From the NCBI GenBank assembly GCA_029881495.1, contig JAOUMJ010000028.1:1-35931 (forward strand): a DNA stretch of 35,931 bases. The letters are read 5' to 3'. This DNA comes from Nitrospinota bacterium (GTDB lineage Bacteria > Nitrospinota_A > UBA7883 > JACRGQ01). A program made the translations under genes and the position numbers. Shown here one piece after another: positions 9,086-17,633 of this stretch. Below the pieces are notes generated by a model. It searched no databases. It saw only the letters and a list, made by a program, of their open reading frames with translations, and was not told where the DNA came from. Each line of letters begins with the position of its first letter. Positions within the stretch are counted from its first letter, which is position 1.

Positions 9086-10077
9086 TTCCCCAGTTCTCCA
9101 CGGATAAACGGCCCGATAAGGTTGGCAATTCCTTCAGGGAGGTAGTTGCGCCAGATGTGCGAGAAAAGTTCTATCTTCCTGTTTCTTGGGTCTATATAGT
9201 CCTTTGTTTTTCCTTTTATGATGTAATGAACTTCTATCGGTTCATATTTTGTCCACTTCTGTTTGTAATTCCATACTCCTGTTCCTTCACGGGAAACACC
9301 AAAGTCGAAATAGCGTACGCCTTTATTTTTAGCGCTCTTTATGGCATTCATGAAAAGGTAGGTTGTTGCATTTAGGTTTTTAAGGTTTTCATAGCTTGCG
9401 CCGGCGAAATACCTGGCGCAGTAATTTGTTTGGTCTGTAAGTACGAGAATAGATGCAACAAGTTTGCCGTCAAGAAGTGCGTGATGAAATTCGGCGTTCT
9501 CTCCCAGCAGCTTTGAAATATTCTCGAAAAAAGCCCTGGAATGAGGAGGTGTGCCGAGGTTTTTCATTGTGTGCCTGTGCATCGCGTAATATTCATTGAT
9601 CATTTTTCCAGGGCCGGAATCTATCCGGATTGGTCTGTTCTTTTTTAATATGCGCTTTATATTATGATGTAAATTGCCTTGCAGGCTTTCGAGGCTTTGC
9701 GACAGGTCGATTCTGAATGTATAGTTACGGTAGATCGTATCGTAATTGAATTTTTTCGCTTCCTCAGCAACATGCTTGCTGACACCTTTCAACTCAACGT
9801 AATCCAGTTTTTCGTTCATCAATGTTTCATCGACGAACAAGAAAAAATTTTCAATTTGCTTGATATTGCAAGTGGATGATACAGGGCCTGCCTCGTCGCT
9901 GAACGGGAGCGACAGGAGAAACCTTTTTCGTAGTATACGGTTGTTGACAATCATTCCAGGAGCGAGAATCCCAAGGTCTGAACCATATCCATACGACATA
10001 TCATGATATCCGTAGGTCTTGGCTAATATCTCCTTCCATTCTTCGCTGTGGTAAACGGTTATTTCATTTCCGTGCAT
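9082..10077 (-). CDS. FemAB/GNAT-family transferase (BioF2-like)
   Basis: Soluble 331-residue protein of the FemAB-like branch of the GNAT fold, which transfers aminoacyl or acyl groups to amines. Supporting blocks are the central LHHNIKRILKKNRPIRI, which resembles the conserved start of the BioF2/FemAB acceptor domain. There is also a C-terminal GVRYFDFGVS followed by an aromatic-rich NYKQKWTKYEP stretch, the usual 'YxFxxKxxWxxxP'-like end. The N-terminal half is less conserved. Such proteins recur in exopolysaccharide loci. It overlaps the methyltransferase by 4 bases and follows the amidotransferase by 3. A role in acylating or aminoacylating the amino sugar made by this operon fits, but donor and acceptor are unknown. 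Confidence 0.75.
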   Translation of the reverse strand: MHGNEITVYHSEEWKEILAKTYGYHDMSYGYGSDLGILAPGMIVNNRILRKRFLLSLPFSDEAGPVSSTCNIKQIENFFLFVDETLMNEKLDYVELKGVSKHVAEEAKKFNYDTIYRNYTFRIDLSQSLESLQGNLHHNIKRILKKNRPIRIDSGPGKMINEYYAMHRHTMKNLGTPPHSRAFFENISKLLGENAEFHHALLDGKLVASILVLTDQTNYCARYFAGASYENLKNLNATTYLFMNAIKSAKNKGVRYFDFGVSREGTGVWNYKQKWTKYEPIEVHYIIKGKTKDYIDPRNRKIELFSHIWRNYLPEGIANLIGPFIRGELGK

Positions 10078-10080
10078 ATT

Positions 10081-11979
10081 TTACGAACCCATATGTTGCT
10101 TGTGCCATAGCGAAAAGCAAAGGAGAGAGAACAGCTTGAAACTGTTATTATCTTTTGCGTCAAGATGTCTTTCAAACAATCTTTTTATTTCCCCGATATC
10201 AAAGTGCTCTGCCATGGTGTCGCTATACAGGTGTTCCTCTATATAACTCCTGTAATTATCCTCTTTCAGAAAATGCAGTGGCGTCACAAGACCAGATTTC
10301 TTTCTTCCGGTAATATAATCTGGAAGACGTCCCTTATATGCCTTTCTAAGGCATTGCTTCGTTTTTCCATTTGCAAGTTTTTTGTTGAACGGGATCGAAA
10401 AAGAGAACTCGGCAAATCTTTTGGTGAGAAAAGGTGGCCTGACCTCAAGGGAAAAAGCCATGCTAATTTGGTCTACTTCCATATTGGCGTTATCTACCAG
10501 AAATCTGTAGAAATCGGCATAAAGGGTTTGATCCTCGAAGTTCAAACGCCCATTTGAAGCGTTGAAAAGACTTTCGTAACTATGATATGTGTTTTCCATC
10601 AAGGTCGCGCTGTCGCAAAAGGCACTGTTAAGAATTCTGCCCTTTTCATCATCTGTGAAAATGGTTCTCCACCAATAATGACTCTTTTCCCTGTGGTAAA
10701 GTGAACCCTGCGTGAATTTTTTTGCGAAATAATCGAAAGAGTATTTTCCATCGCTTACGGGGAGCATTTCGGCAAAAATGTTGGCCAGTTTCCTTGCCGG
10801 CAAAGGCAAAAGGCCGAAAACATGCCTGTATTTATCCGCCTTGTATGTGGGGTACCCTGCAAATAGTTCGTCGTTGCCTGAACCCATCAAGGTGACCTTG
10901 TATTTTTCCGATACTTTCTTGAAGTAAAAATGTTCTGCAATTATGCAGGGATTGGCGTTAAGGGAATCCAGGCTGTATACCAGTTCTTCCAATACACCGA
11001 TAAGACTGGTGTCCGGCATCATTATCAAATCATTCTGGAATCCGTTCTCAATGGCAAATCTGTTAGCCTCCTCGCCTTCATCGTAAGATTTGTCGTTAAA
11101 TCCTATGCTCACCGTTCCGACATCCGATCTACCAAATTTTTTCAACTCATGCAGTATTATCGATGAATCCAGCCCAGAACTGAGCAGGAGGCTTACCGGG
11201 ACATCGGAATAGAGAGAGTCGCGGACGGCAACCGATATTTCCTCGCGCAGTGCTTCCTCGAGCTCTTCCTGGCTGCCGAAGCACGCTGTTTTTCCGGCTG
11301 AATGGAGGAGATCCCAATGTTTTACCTGTTGAAACTTCTCAGGGGTCTGGAAAATCATGTAAGTTCCTGCTGGTACCTGGTAAACGCCATTTATGATAGT
11401 ACGAGGCGAAGGGACGTAAAAGAGTGACAGGAAGTCGTATAGCGCCTGCTTATCAACTTTTTTTTCAACAAGGCCTGACGCAAGAAGTCCTTTTATTTCC
11501 GATGAAAAGACCACCTTCCCACGGTTTGCGCAATAAAAAACCGGCTTTACGCCGCACGCATCCCGGGCAAGAAGCAGTTTTTTTTCTTTTACATCCCATA
11601 TTCCCAGTCCGAACATCCCTTCCAGTTTGTTAAAAAGCGATTCCCCCCACTCTTCATATCCATGAACAAGGATTTCAGTGTCCGTTGTGGATATGAATTT
11701 ATGTCCCAGGGATTTTAATTTTCCCCGTATCTCAAGATGGTTATATATTTCACCATTAAATGTTACCCAAACGGTGCCGTCCTCATTTCCCATAGGCTGT
11801 TTGCCTGCTTCCGTAAGGTCTATTATCGACAACCTTCGATGTCCGAGGACTATGTTATCGTCGGTGTAGATCCCTTCTCCATCCGGTCCGCGGTGACGCA
11901 AAATATCGTTCATGCGTTTAATATTGGGGACATTCGCTTTCGCATTCCCTGGGGCAAATATCCCGTTTATTCCGCACAT
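10081..11979 (-). CDS. asnB: asparagine synthase (glutamine-hydrolysing)-type amidotransferase
   Basis: Two-domain enzyme of 632 residues. The N-terminal class II glutaminase begins MCGINGIF with the nucleophilic Cys2 and contains RHRGPDGEG. The C-terminal ATP-pyrophosphatase synthetase domain has the PP-loop as LLSSGLDSSI, and a later SGNDELFAGYP block is typical of the family. Length and domain order match AsnB. Homologues within exopolysaccharide and LPS loci often amidate carboxyl groups of sugars or attached acids rather than make free asparagine. Here the gene sits between a radical SAM gene (6-base gap) and the FemAB-like gene (3-base gap). I therefore prefer amidation of a glycan precursor, while the biochemical call remains glutamine-dependent amidotransferase. 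No strong ribosome-binding site precedes it, suggesting coupling. Confidence 0.9.
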   Translation of the reverse strand: MCGINGIFAPGNAKANVPNIKRMNDILRHRGPDGEGIYTDDNIVLGHRRLSIIDLTEAGKQPMGNEDGTVWVTFNGEIYNHLEIRGKLKSLGHKFISTTDTEILVHGYEEWGESLFNKLEGMFGLGIWDVKEKKLLLARDACGVKPVFYCANRGKVVFSSEIKGLLASGLVEKKVDKQALYDFLSLFYVPSPRTIINGVYQVPAGTYMIFQTPEKFQQVKHWDLLHSAGKTACFGSQEELEEALREEISVAVRDSLYSDVPVSLLLSSGLDSSIILHELKKFGRSDVGTVSIGFNDKSYDEGEEANRFAIENGFQNDLIMMPDTSLIGVLEELVYSLDSLNANPCIIAEHFYFKKVSEKYKVTLMGSGNDELFAGYPTYKADKYRHVFGLLPLPARKLANIFAEMLPVSDGKYSFDYFAKKFTQGSLYHREKSHYWWRTIFTDDEKGRILNSAFCDSATLMENTYHSYESLFNASNGRLNFEDQTLYADFYRFLVDNANMEVDQISMAFSLEVRPPFLTKRFAEFSFSIPFNKKLANGKTKQCLRKAYKGRLPDYITGRKKSGLVTPLHFLKEDNYRSYIEEHLYSDTMAEHFDIGEIKRLFERHLDAKDNNSFKLFSLLCFSLWHKQHMGS

Positions 11980-11985
11980 ATCTGT

Positions 11986-13002
11986 TTAGATAAATGTCCT
12001 TTCGTGGCTCGAGCTTTCATAACAGTATTCGCAGGTGGGATTGAACGGGAACTTATCAGTAAAATATTTTCTATGACTGAGAAAATACTTTTTATTCCAG
12101 AATTGATCGTCGGAGAGGTTGCCAAACTTCCTGTCGGGAGGGACTATGCTGGAGCAAGGAGCTAAAATTCCATTTTTGCCGACAAAGACAACTGTGTATA
12201 GATCGTAGCAAAAACGTTCCTTGATGTTTCTTTTCAAAGGAGCAGGGAACATGATGTTTAGGCGTTTGCCATACTTGCGATCCAGGTCTTTGAAATATTC
12301 GAGGATTTCAATATTGTCGTCAAAAATGCACAGGTTTTCGTTTTCCTTGCTTGTAGCAATAAAATTTTGGAAGCATACCTGCTTTAAATTTAGCTGCTCC
12401 GACATTTTAATTACTTCGGTCATATAATCCAGGGAATTTTGTTCAGTAGTTACATATCTAGCAAGAGCAATATCTATGTCAAGATTAACGCTTCGTAATA
12501 ATTCTACATTGCGTATCTGATCTGAGATATTGCCATCATATAGACTAACTTGTAAAGATGATAAATGAGAATTTTTAAATTCATCCAATCGTTTTTCAAT
12601 AAGTAAACCATTACTAGGGAACATGGTAAGTTTCTTGTTGCTATGTGCTATTTCGATAAACTGAAAAATATCTGGATGGATCAATGGCTCGCCGCCAACG
12701 AAGGATAAGCGAAAAGCATTTTTCAATCTTGGGTGTTGTAGCATAGAGGAGAATTCCTCAATATTCATCTGCTGTGAAAGGAATTCCTTCTTATTTATAG
12801 TCTGGTTCCAGCAGAAAGGACATTCAAGGTTGCAATGATAGGTTATATATACACCGATACTCAAAGGGTCATGGCTGACTGCCGGAGAGAAGCTGTTTGA
12901 GAAAAAACGCATGGAATATTTCATGGTGTTTAAAACCTGAGGAACAGTCGGGGAGAGCTTTAAAAACTGTTTTGTTAAAGCGTATAAGGCAGAAAGTTTC
13001 AT
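11986..13002 (-). CDS. radical SAM protein with SPASM-like C-terminal cysteines
   Basis: Radical SAM enzyme of about 338 residues. The [4Fe-4S]-binding CxxxCxxC motif is Cys57, Cys61 and Cys64 in HCNLECPFC. The glycine-rich FVGGEPLIHP follows, the typical SAM amino-group contact. The C terminus has further cysteines (CSSIVPP and TCEYCYES), suggesting an auxiliary cluster of the SPASM/twitch kind. I choose the ATG at 13002, directly after the stop of the upstream radical SAM gene. An in-frame ATG at 13044 would add 14 residues and overlap that gene by 41 bases. Its composition is AT-richer than its neighbours. The reaction is unknown; SPASM enzymes act on peptides and small molecules, including sugar substrates such as aminoglycosides. 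Its setting points to modification of a glycan precursor. Confidence 0.82.
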   Translation of the reverse strand: MKLSALYALTKQFLKLSPTVPQVLNTMKYSMRFFSNSFSPAVSHDPLSIGVYITYHCNLECPFCWNQTINKKEFLSQQMNIEEFSSMLQHPRLKNAFRLSFVGGEPLIHPDIFQFIEIAHSNKKLTMFPSNGLLIEKRLDEFKNSHLSSLQVSLYDGNISDQIRNVELLRSVNLDIDIALARYVTTEQNSLDYMTEVIKMSEQLNLKQVCFQNFIATSKENENLCIFDDNIEILEYFKDLDRKYGKRLNIMFPAPLKRNIKERFCYDLYTVVFVGKNGILAPCSSIVPPDRKFGNLSDDQFWNKKYFLSHRKYFTDKFPFNPTCEYCYESSSHERTFI

Positions 13003-13003
13003 T

Positions 13004-14503
13004 TTAATCTGCCAAGCGTGAAGAAATAGTCTTAAACAGTGCATATTCGAAGAGGAATCCTGAAAATCCCTGATTTATTCTAAATTTGGCGATAGGTTTA
13101 TATAAGATCTTCGCTATCTTGAATGCAAGTTGTGCACTCCATGAATACTTTTTAAGATATGCTTCCCAGTTGCTTAAGGCGTACGAGCCTATCTGGAGCA
13201 TCTTGATATATCTGTCGTATTCCGGTGTATACCATGGGAAATAGATATCTCCTTCCTGGTCGAGGGCTCTCCATTCCTCGCTTGTAGTCGGTGGTTCAAA
13301 ACCGTTTTGCCTGGCAAGCTCGTACATTTCAGAACCGGGATATGGAATAAGTTTGCCGGGATCGAAAATTATGCAGTTCGGGTTATCTTCGGATAGTTTC
13401 AGCATGAATTTCCCGGTCTCTTTCAAGTCGTCGATTGTCTCAGTGGGGATTCCGCATAGTATGTTATACATAGGTAGGAGTTTAGGGTACTTCAACATTT
13501 CCTTGTTTACGAAAAGTGAATCTTCCACAGATATCCCTTTTTTCATGAGGTCTAGCATCCTTTGCGAACCGCTTTCCAGGCCGATATGCAAGGTTTCTAC
13601 GCCGACGTCTACAAGAAGCTGGAAGTCTTTCGCCTTCATCTTTTTAAGTTCGTTTACTCTTATACCACGAATGCCCAGTTTTACCTTCAGATTTCTGTTA
13701 ATGAGTTCCCTGGCGATGCCTTCGAAATGGGAAAATTTTACAAACGTATCATCGTCGTAAAAATAGATGGACTCTATGCGATATTCCCGAACGAGGTGTT
13801 CGATATGGTCAGCGACATCGACAGCTTCCTGAGGAACCCATTTTTTCCTGATGTCCTTGTACCAGACAGGAGAAATGCAAAAGGAGCATTGATAGGGGCA
13901 GCCGCTCGCCGTATATATTGGAAATATCCTTTCATTTTGAATGGAGAAATATTTTTCCAGGTTGTTCTCAACCAGGAAATATGGCAAATCCCTGAATTTG
14001 AAATTTTCAAATTCGTTATGGATCTCTCCTATAATTAGTTCGCCGTTTTTTTTGTAACATAGCCCATTTATAGAATCCATTTCCTCTCTGTCTTGCATTA
14101 GGAACTCAACGAGTTCCCTTAAAGAATTCGATGCGTAGCCTCTAATGCAGTAATCGACGAACTCGTAATTCAGTGTATCTTCAGGCATGATGGTAGGGTG
14201 CGCACCGCCCCATACCACCGGTATGTTAGAAAAACCTTTCACGATTCTGGATATCTCGAAAGCTCCGACAATTGGTATCCCGCTCATAACGGAAATGCCT
14301 ACCATGAGGACGTCCCCATTTTTTAGGGTTTCATTAAGATATTCGCGCCATCCGGGATTAACCCTGCAATCGATGATTTCAACTGTAAGTCCCTTGATAT
14401 TGACGGACTTTGCAGCTGCATATATAAGGCTTATCGGTACATTGATGACGAACGAACCGGTAAATCCCAATTCAGGGTAAAGTAGAAGTAGCCGCTTGTT
14501 CAT
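13004..14503 (-). CDS. B12-binding-domain-type radical SAM protein
   Basis: 499-residue protein with the layout of cobalamin-dependent radical SAM enzymes. The N-terminal Rossmann-like domain (about 1-140) contains VGISVMSG and VVWGGAHPTIMPED, characteristic of that class. The radical SAM core follows with SGCPYQCSFC (Cys202, Cys206, Cys209), and later has a LHIGLESGSQRMLDLM block. I see no DxHxxG cobalamin-ligand motif in the N-terminal domain, so if it binds B12 it may do so base-off without a protein histidine. Family members methylate unactivated carbons or rearrange natural-product and lipid substrates. The ATG at 14503 has GGAAG seven bases upstream. It lies 3 bases after the GT2 gene and one base before the second radical SAM gene. 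Confidence 0.87.
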   Translation of the reverse strand: MNKRLLLLYPELGFTGSFVINVPISLIYAAAKSVNIKGLTVEIIDCRVNPGWREYLNETLKNGDVLMVGISVMSGIPIVGAFEISRIVKGFSNIPVVWGGAHPTIMPEDTLNYEFVDYCIRGYASNSLRELVEFLMQDREEMDSINGLCYKKNGELIIGEIHNEFENFKFRDLPYFLVENNLEKYFSIQNERIFPIYTASGCPYQCSFCISPVWYKDIRKKWVPQEAVDVADHIEHLVREYRIESIYFYDDDTFVKFSHFEGIARELINRNLKVKLGIRGIRVNELKKMKAKDFQLLVDVGVETLHIGLESGSQRMLDLMKKGISVEDSLFVNKEMLKYPKLLPMYNILCGIPTETIDDLKETGKFMLKLSEDNPNCIIFDPGKLIPYPGSEMYELARQNGFEPPTTSEEWRALDQEGDIYFPWYTPEYDRYIKMLQIGSYALSNWEAYLKKYSWSAQLAFKIAKILYKPIAKFRINQGFSGFLFEYALFKTISSRLAD

Positions 14504-14506
14504 GGC

Positions 14507-15430
14507 TTACTTCCTTTTTTTTACAATTAGGTCGGCAAGAATTCCAAATATTAGAAGTTGAAATCCGATGATCATTGTAACAAGCGAGACATTTTGCATG
14601 AACAGGCCGGATATCGACCAAGCGTAGATATTTGCCAGATGTGCAAGGAAAAAATAGAAAAACGAGAATAATATCGAAAATATACCCAACAATGAAAAGA
14701 CCTTTAACGGATTTCCGAATATCAGGAGGCGGAATATGTTGGTGAATACATAAAAAGGATATTTAAGGTTTACGAACGATTGTCCAGTAGTTCTTGGATG
14801 AAAAACGACCGGAACTTCAAAGTACCGCATATGTTTGAAGCTTGCGTCGACAAGGAGTTGTTGAGGAGGATTATAGTCGCCATGGATGTCAAAAATTGCG
14901 AGGTATTTGCGGTTAAAAGCCATCATACCCGTTTGCGCATCGGAAATTTTATAATATGTCAGCTTGTTCATGAGGTAGGTGAAAAACCTGTTGCCCAGAT
15001 ACCTGACTAGAGGCATTTTGTAATTGATCTTCCCGGCAAACCTTGACCCCCAGCAAATATCTGCATTATCACGTATGATCGGCATAATTACTTTTTCAAT
15101 ATCGGCAGGATCATGCTGGAAATCCGCATCCAGCTTTATCGCTATGTCAGCTCCCATTTCATAGGCTGTTTCCATGCCGGTCCTGGTAGCGGCCCCCAAT
15201 CCGAGGTTCGCTGGATGGTTTCGCACGGCAACACCTTTTGATATGGCAATTTCCTCAGTTTTGTCTGTACTGCCGTCATTCACAAGCAGTATTTCGATCT
15301 CGTATCCGGCGGGTATGGTACGTTTTTTGTCGTATAGCTCTCTAAGCTTATCGATAAGAGAGCCTATAGTTTCCTCCTCGTTTAGGGCCGGGATGAATAC
15401 TATGACCTTTTTAGGGCTTTGGTCGTTCAA
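14507..15430 (-). CDS. GT2 glycosyltransferase, ArnC/DPM1-like, with C-terminal membrane anchor
   Basis: Family 2 glycosyltransferase of 307 residues. The nucleotide-binding N terminus has VIVFIPALNEEETI and ILLVNDGSTD. The metal-binding motif is LDADFQHDP, and acceptor-side residues include DAQTGMMAF and HPRTTGQSF. Two hydrophobic segments at about residues 235-300 anchor it in the inner membrane. This layout is that of polyprenyl-phosphate sugar synthases (DPM1, GtrB, ArnC), which move a sugar from a nucleotide to undecaprenyl phosphate. It starts at TTG 15430, supported by AAGGA five bases upstream, and overlaps the aminotransferase gene by 20 bases. Together they suggest that the amino sugar made by the aminotransferase is loaded onto the lipid carrier by this enzyme. 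Confidence 0.88.
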   Translation of the reverse strand: MNDQSPKKVIVFIPALNEEETIGSLIDKLRELYDKKRTIPAGYEIEILLVNDGSTDKTEEIAISKGVAVRNHPANLGLGAATRTGMETAYEMGADIAIKLDADFQHDPADIEKVIMPIIRDNADICWGSRFAGKINYKMPLVRYLGNRFFTYLMNKLTYYKISDAQTGMMAFNRKYLAIFDIHGDYNPPQQLLVDASFKHMRYFEVPVVFHPRTTGQSFVNLKYPFYVFTNIFRLLIFGNPLKVFSLLGIFSILFSFFYFFLAHLANIYAWSISGLFMQNVSLVTMIIGFQLLIFGILADLIVKKRK

Positions 15431-16553
15431 AATATTCCTTTATTGTGCTTACAATGTAGTTGAGGTCATTTTCTTCCATCCCTGGGAACATCGGTAAAGT
15501 AAGAATGTTATTTGTAACATTCTCCGTAACCGGCAGTTTTGAATATTTGTATTCGGAATAAGCCGGGTGCAGATGAACGGGTGGGTCGAAATGAACAGAA
15601 GCTTCAATTCCCCGTTCCTTGAGGTAAAAAACGAAATTGTCCCTTTCGCCATTTTTCACTTTCAGTGTGAACATCTGAAAAACGTGCCTGCAATCGGCAT
15701 TTTCCACAGGCAAATCAATTTCTTCCACATCCCTTAAATTTTCGATTAAATGATAGCTGTGTTGGCGGCGCAAAGCATTCATTTTGTCGACCTTCTTCAT
15801 CTGCTCGACTCCCAGTGTTGCGAGAATATTGCTCATCCTGAAATTATACCCCGGTACTACAGCAGCCCTGTACCAACTATTTTTGCTTCCTGTTCTTTGA
15901 GCAGTCGTTTTATCTATGCCATGCCCAAGCAGTGTCTTGACCCTGCTCGCAAGAGCATCGTCATTTGTTGTTAGCATGCCGCCTTCTCCGGTCGTGATAT
16001 TTTTCGTCGGGAAGAACGAATAACATCCGATCCCCCAAGAACCGCTCTTCAGGTTCTTGTATGTCCCGCCGATGGTCTCGGCGGAATCCTCTATCACGAG
16101 CAGTTTATGTTTATTCGCGATATCCATTATCCTGTCCATGTCACAGCATTGCCCTGCATAGTGGACGGCCATTATTGCTTCGGTCTTGCTGGTTATATAG
16201 CTTTCAAGCAGAGACGCGTCAATGTTGCAGTCATTGTAATTGATATCCACAAAAACAGGTTTTGCGCCGGCAGTAACAATGGCGTTTGCCGAGGCAACGA
16301 ATGTGAAACTTGGTACAAGAACCTCCCCCTTTATGTTATTTGCGAGAATTGAGAGGAAGAGCGCCGAAGTGCATGAATTCATGGCTATGGCATTTTTGAC
16401 CCCTAGGTATTCGGCGAACGAATTCTCAAACTCGATGTTCTTGGGGCCATGCGTGAGCCACCCGCTGTTTAAAACCTCTTGAACGGCTCTTGATTCCTCT
16501 TCACCGATGTATGCCTTGCAGAGAGGTATTATCTTTCCATTATTAGGTAGCAT
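15411..16553 (-). CDS. DegT/DnrJ/EryC1/StrS (ArnB-type) PLP aminotransferase
   Basis: Nucleotide-sugar aminotransferase of about 380 residues that converts a keto sugar to an amino sugar using glutamate. It has the family opening IPLCKAYIGEEE and the GWLTHGP substrate block. Asp156 in IEDSAET contacts the PLP pyridine nitrogen, and Lys184 in FFPTKNITTGEGGM forms the PLP aldimine. I prefer the ATG at 16553; in-frame ATGs at 16568 and 16595 are possible. The gene overlaps the upstream SDR gene by 11 bases and the downstream GT2 gene by 20. The order SDR, aminotransferase, ArnC-like GT2 reads as keto-sugar formation, amination and lipid loading. Which carbon is aminated cannot be told from the sequence. 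Confidence 0.9.
   Translation of the reverse strand: MLPNNGKIIPLCKAYIGEEESRAVQEVLNSGWLTHGPKNIEFENSFAEYLGVKNAIAMNSCTSALFLSILANNIKGEVLVPSFTFVASANAIVTAGAKPVFVDINYNDCNIDASLLESYITSKTEAIMAVHYAGQCCDMDRIMDIANKHKLLVIEDSAETIGGTYKNLKSGSWGIGCYSFFPTKNITTGEGGMLTTNDDALASRVKTLLGHGIDKTTAQRTGSKNSWYRAAVVPGYNFRMSNILATLGVEQMKKVDKMNALRRQHSYHLIENLRDVEEIDLPVENADCRHVFQMFTLKVKNGERDNFVFYLKERGIEASVHFDPPVHLHPAYSEYKYSKLPVTENVTNNILTLPMFPGMEENDLNYIVSTIKEYFERPKP
15436..15440 (-). promoter_or_regulatory. ribosome-binding site supporting a TTG start of the GT2 gene
   Basis: AAGGA on the minus strand ends five bases before TTG at 15430. The protein has no nearby ATG or GTG, and the conserved VIVFIPALNEEE block begins only nine residues in, so this site fixes the unusual start. 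Confidence 0.5.
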
Positions 16554-17517
16554 TGTTGAACGCTTCATAAAATTCGATATATTTCTTAAGACCATCTTCC
16601 AAGGAATATTTTGGCTCGTAGTTCAGAAGGTCCCTGGCTTTCTGAATTGAAAGCGCGCCTCTCTTTGGTCTGTAATGCTGCATCGGTTTTTTCACTATCT
16701 CAATGTTGGGAAAGTAACCCTTTATAAGATCAATAAGGTCAATGAGAGATCTCCCTTCTCCGCGAGTGATATTGAATACCTCGTTTTCGCCAGAGTCTGA
16801 AAGTGCAACCTTCACAAAGCCCTGGGCTGTGTCTTCAACGTATGTAAAATCCAGCACGTTATCCTCACCGCCATAGATAGTAAGTTTTTCACCTCGGATC
16901 GCCTTTTCTATAAGTATCTGGCATACACGGCGGTTTACGTCAGTAGGGCCGTAAACTGCAGATGGTCGAACTATGGAATACTTGATACCATACCTGCGGC
17001 TGTATGTTTCAGTAAGGATTTCCCCGGCAAGCTTTGTCCCGCCATAAACGTCCTTCGGTGCCTTAGGATGCTCTTCCAAGGCGGGGATGCTCTTGAAATC
17101 ACCATATACCATGCTGGAAGAGGTGTACACGAACCTTTCCACAAAATCGACTTCATGGATTGTATCGAGAAAATTCAGTGTTCCGTTTAATATGCTACCG
17201 GTAGTTTCTTCGGTATGCGTAAAGCTTAGGTCAGCTATGGGAAGCGCGGCAAGATGTATTATAACCTCTGGCTTGTGTTCCATGATAACTTTTCGTACGT
17301 CGTTCTTATCTCTGGTATCGCCACGAACAAAAGTTACCTGATCCTTTATGCCGCGAAATCTATATTCAAGATGTTTCTGATAGGAGCTTTCGAATGGAGA
17401 TACGTACTGGATAAAAGCATCGTAGACAATCGGTTTCTGTCCATTTTCAAGCAAAATGCGGCAAATATTGGAACCAATAAACCCTGCTCCGCCAGAAATT
17501 AAAACTTTCTTCGACAA
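16543..17517 (-). CDS. NAD-dependent epimerase/dehydratase (extended SDR)
   Basis: Extended short-chain dehydrogenase of 324 residues acting on a nucleotide sugar. The NAD-binding motif is GGAGFIGSN at the N terminus. The catalytic YxxxK is YGGTK, preceded by the Ser region TSSSMVYG, and RPSAVYGP and a C-terminal LNYEPKYSLEDGLKKYIEFY are typical. It is not obviously the ArnA decarboxylase; it resembles UDP-glucose 4-epimerase and 4,6-dehydratase/reductase relatives equally well. It starts at TTG 17517, with GGGGAT about seven bases upstream and no alternative nearby. It heads the tightly overlapping part of the operon and is separated from the upstream membrane protein by 116 bases that hold a promoter candidate and a hairpin. 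Confidence 0.88.
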   Translation of the reverse strand: MSKKVLISGGAGFIGSNICRILLENGQKPIVYDAFIQYVSPFESSYQKHLEYRFRGIKDQVTFVRGDTRDKNDVRKVIMEHKPEVIIHLAALPIADLSFTHTEETTGSILNGTLNFLDTIHEVDFVERFVYTSSSMVYGDFKSIPALEEHPKAPKDVYGGTKLAGEILTETYSRRYGIKYSIVRPSAVYGPTDVNRRVCQILIEKAIRGEKLTIYGGEDNVLDFTYVEDTAQGFVKVALSDSGENEVFNITRGEGRSLIDLIDLIKGYFPNIEIVKKPMQHYRPKRGALSIQKARDLLNYEPKYSLEDGLKKYIEFYEAFNNAT

Positions 17518-17527
17518 CCAGTTATCC

Positions 17528-17544
17528 CCACAAATTCATTGTGG
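17528..17544 (-). other. small hairpin in the leader of the SDR gene
   Basis: A perfect 6-bp inverted repeat, CCACAA / TTGTGG, around a 5-base loop. It lies ten bases before the TTG start of the SDR gene on the minus strand. There is no T-tract after it on that strand, so it is not a terminator for the preceding gene. It may affect translation of the TTG-initiated gene; function is unproven. Confidence 0.35.
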
Positions 17545-17572
17545 AGCTTTTATACCATAATTTTAATGAAGT

Positions 17573-17601
17573 ATCTAATAAAATAAATGACATGTTTTCA
17601 A
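17573..17601 (-). promoter_or_regulatory. sigma70-like promoter candidate before the SDR gene
   Basis: TTGAAA (17601-17596), a 17-base spacer, then TTAGAT (17578-17573) on the minus strand, in an AT-rich gap. It could drive the SDR-to-flippase gene block independently of the upstream membrane-protein gene. It was matched by eye only; AT-rich sequence yields such matches by chance. Confidence 0.3.
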
Positions 17602-17633
17602 TGAATTTTGACTAAATCCAGTCGAATTTGCTT

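Noticed and set aside
9082-16595. An exosortase/PEP-CTERM locus, suggested by AsnB-like, FemAB-like and deacetylase genes together.
   Set aside because: No exosortase, PEP-CTERM substrate or other marker of that system is in the window, and the deacetylase aligns better with ArnD.
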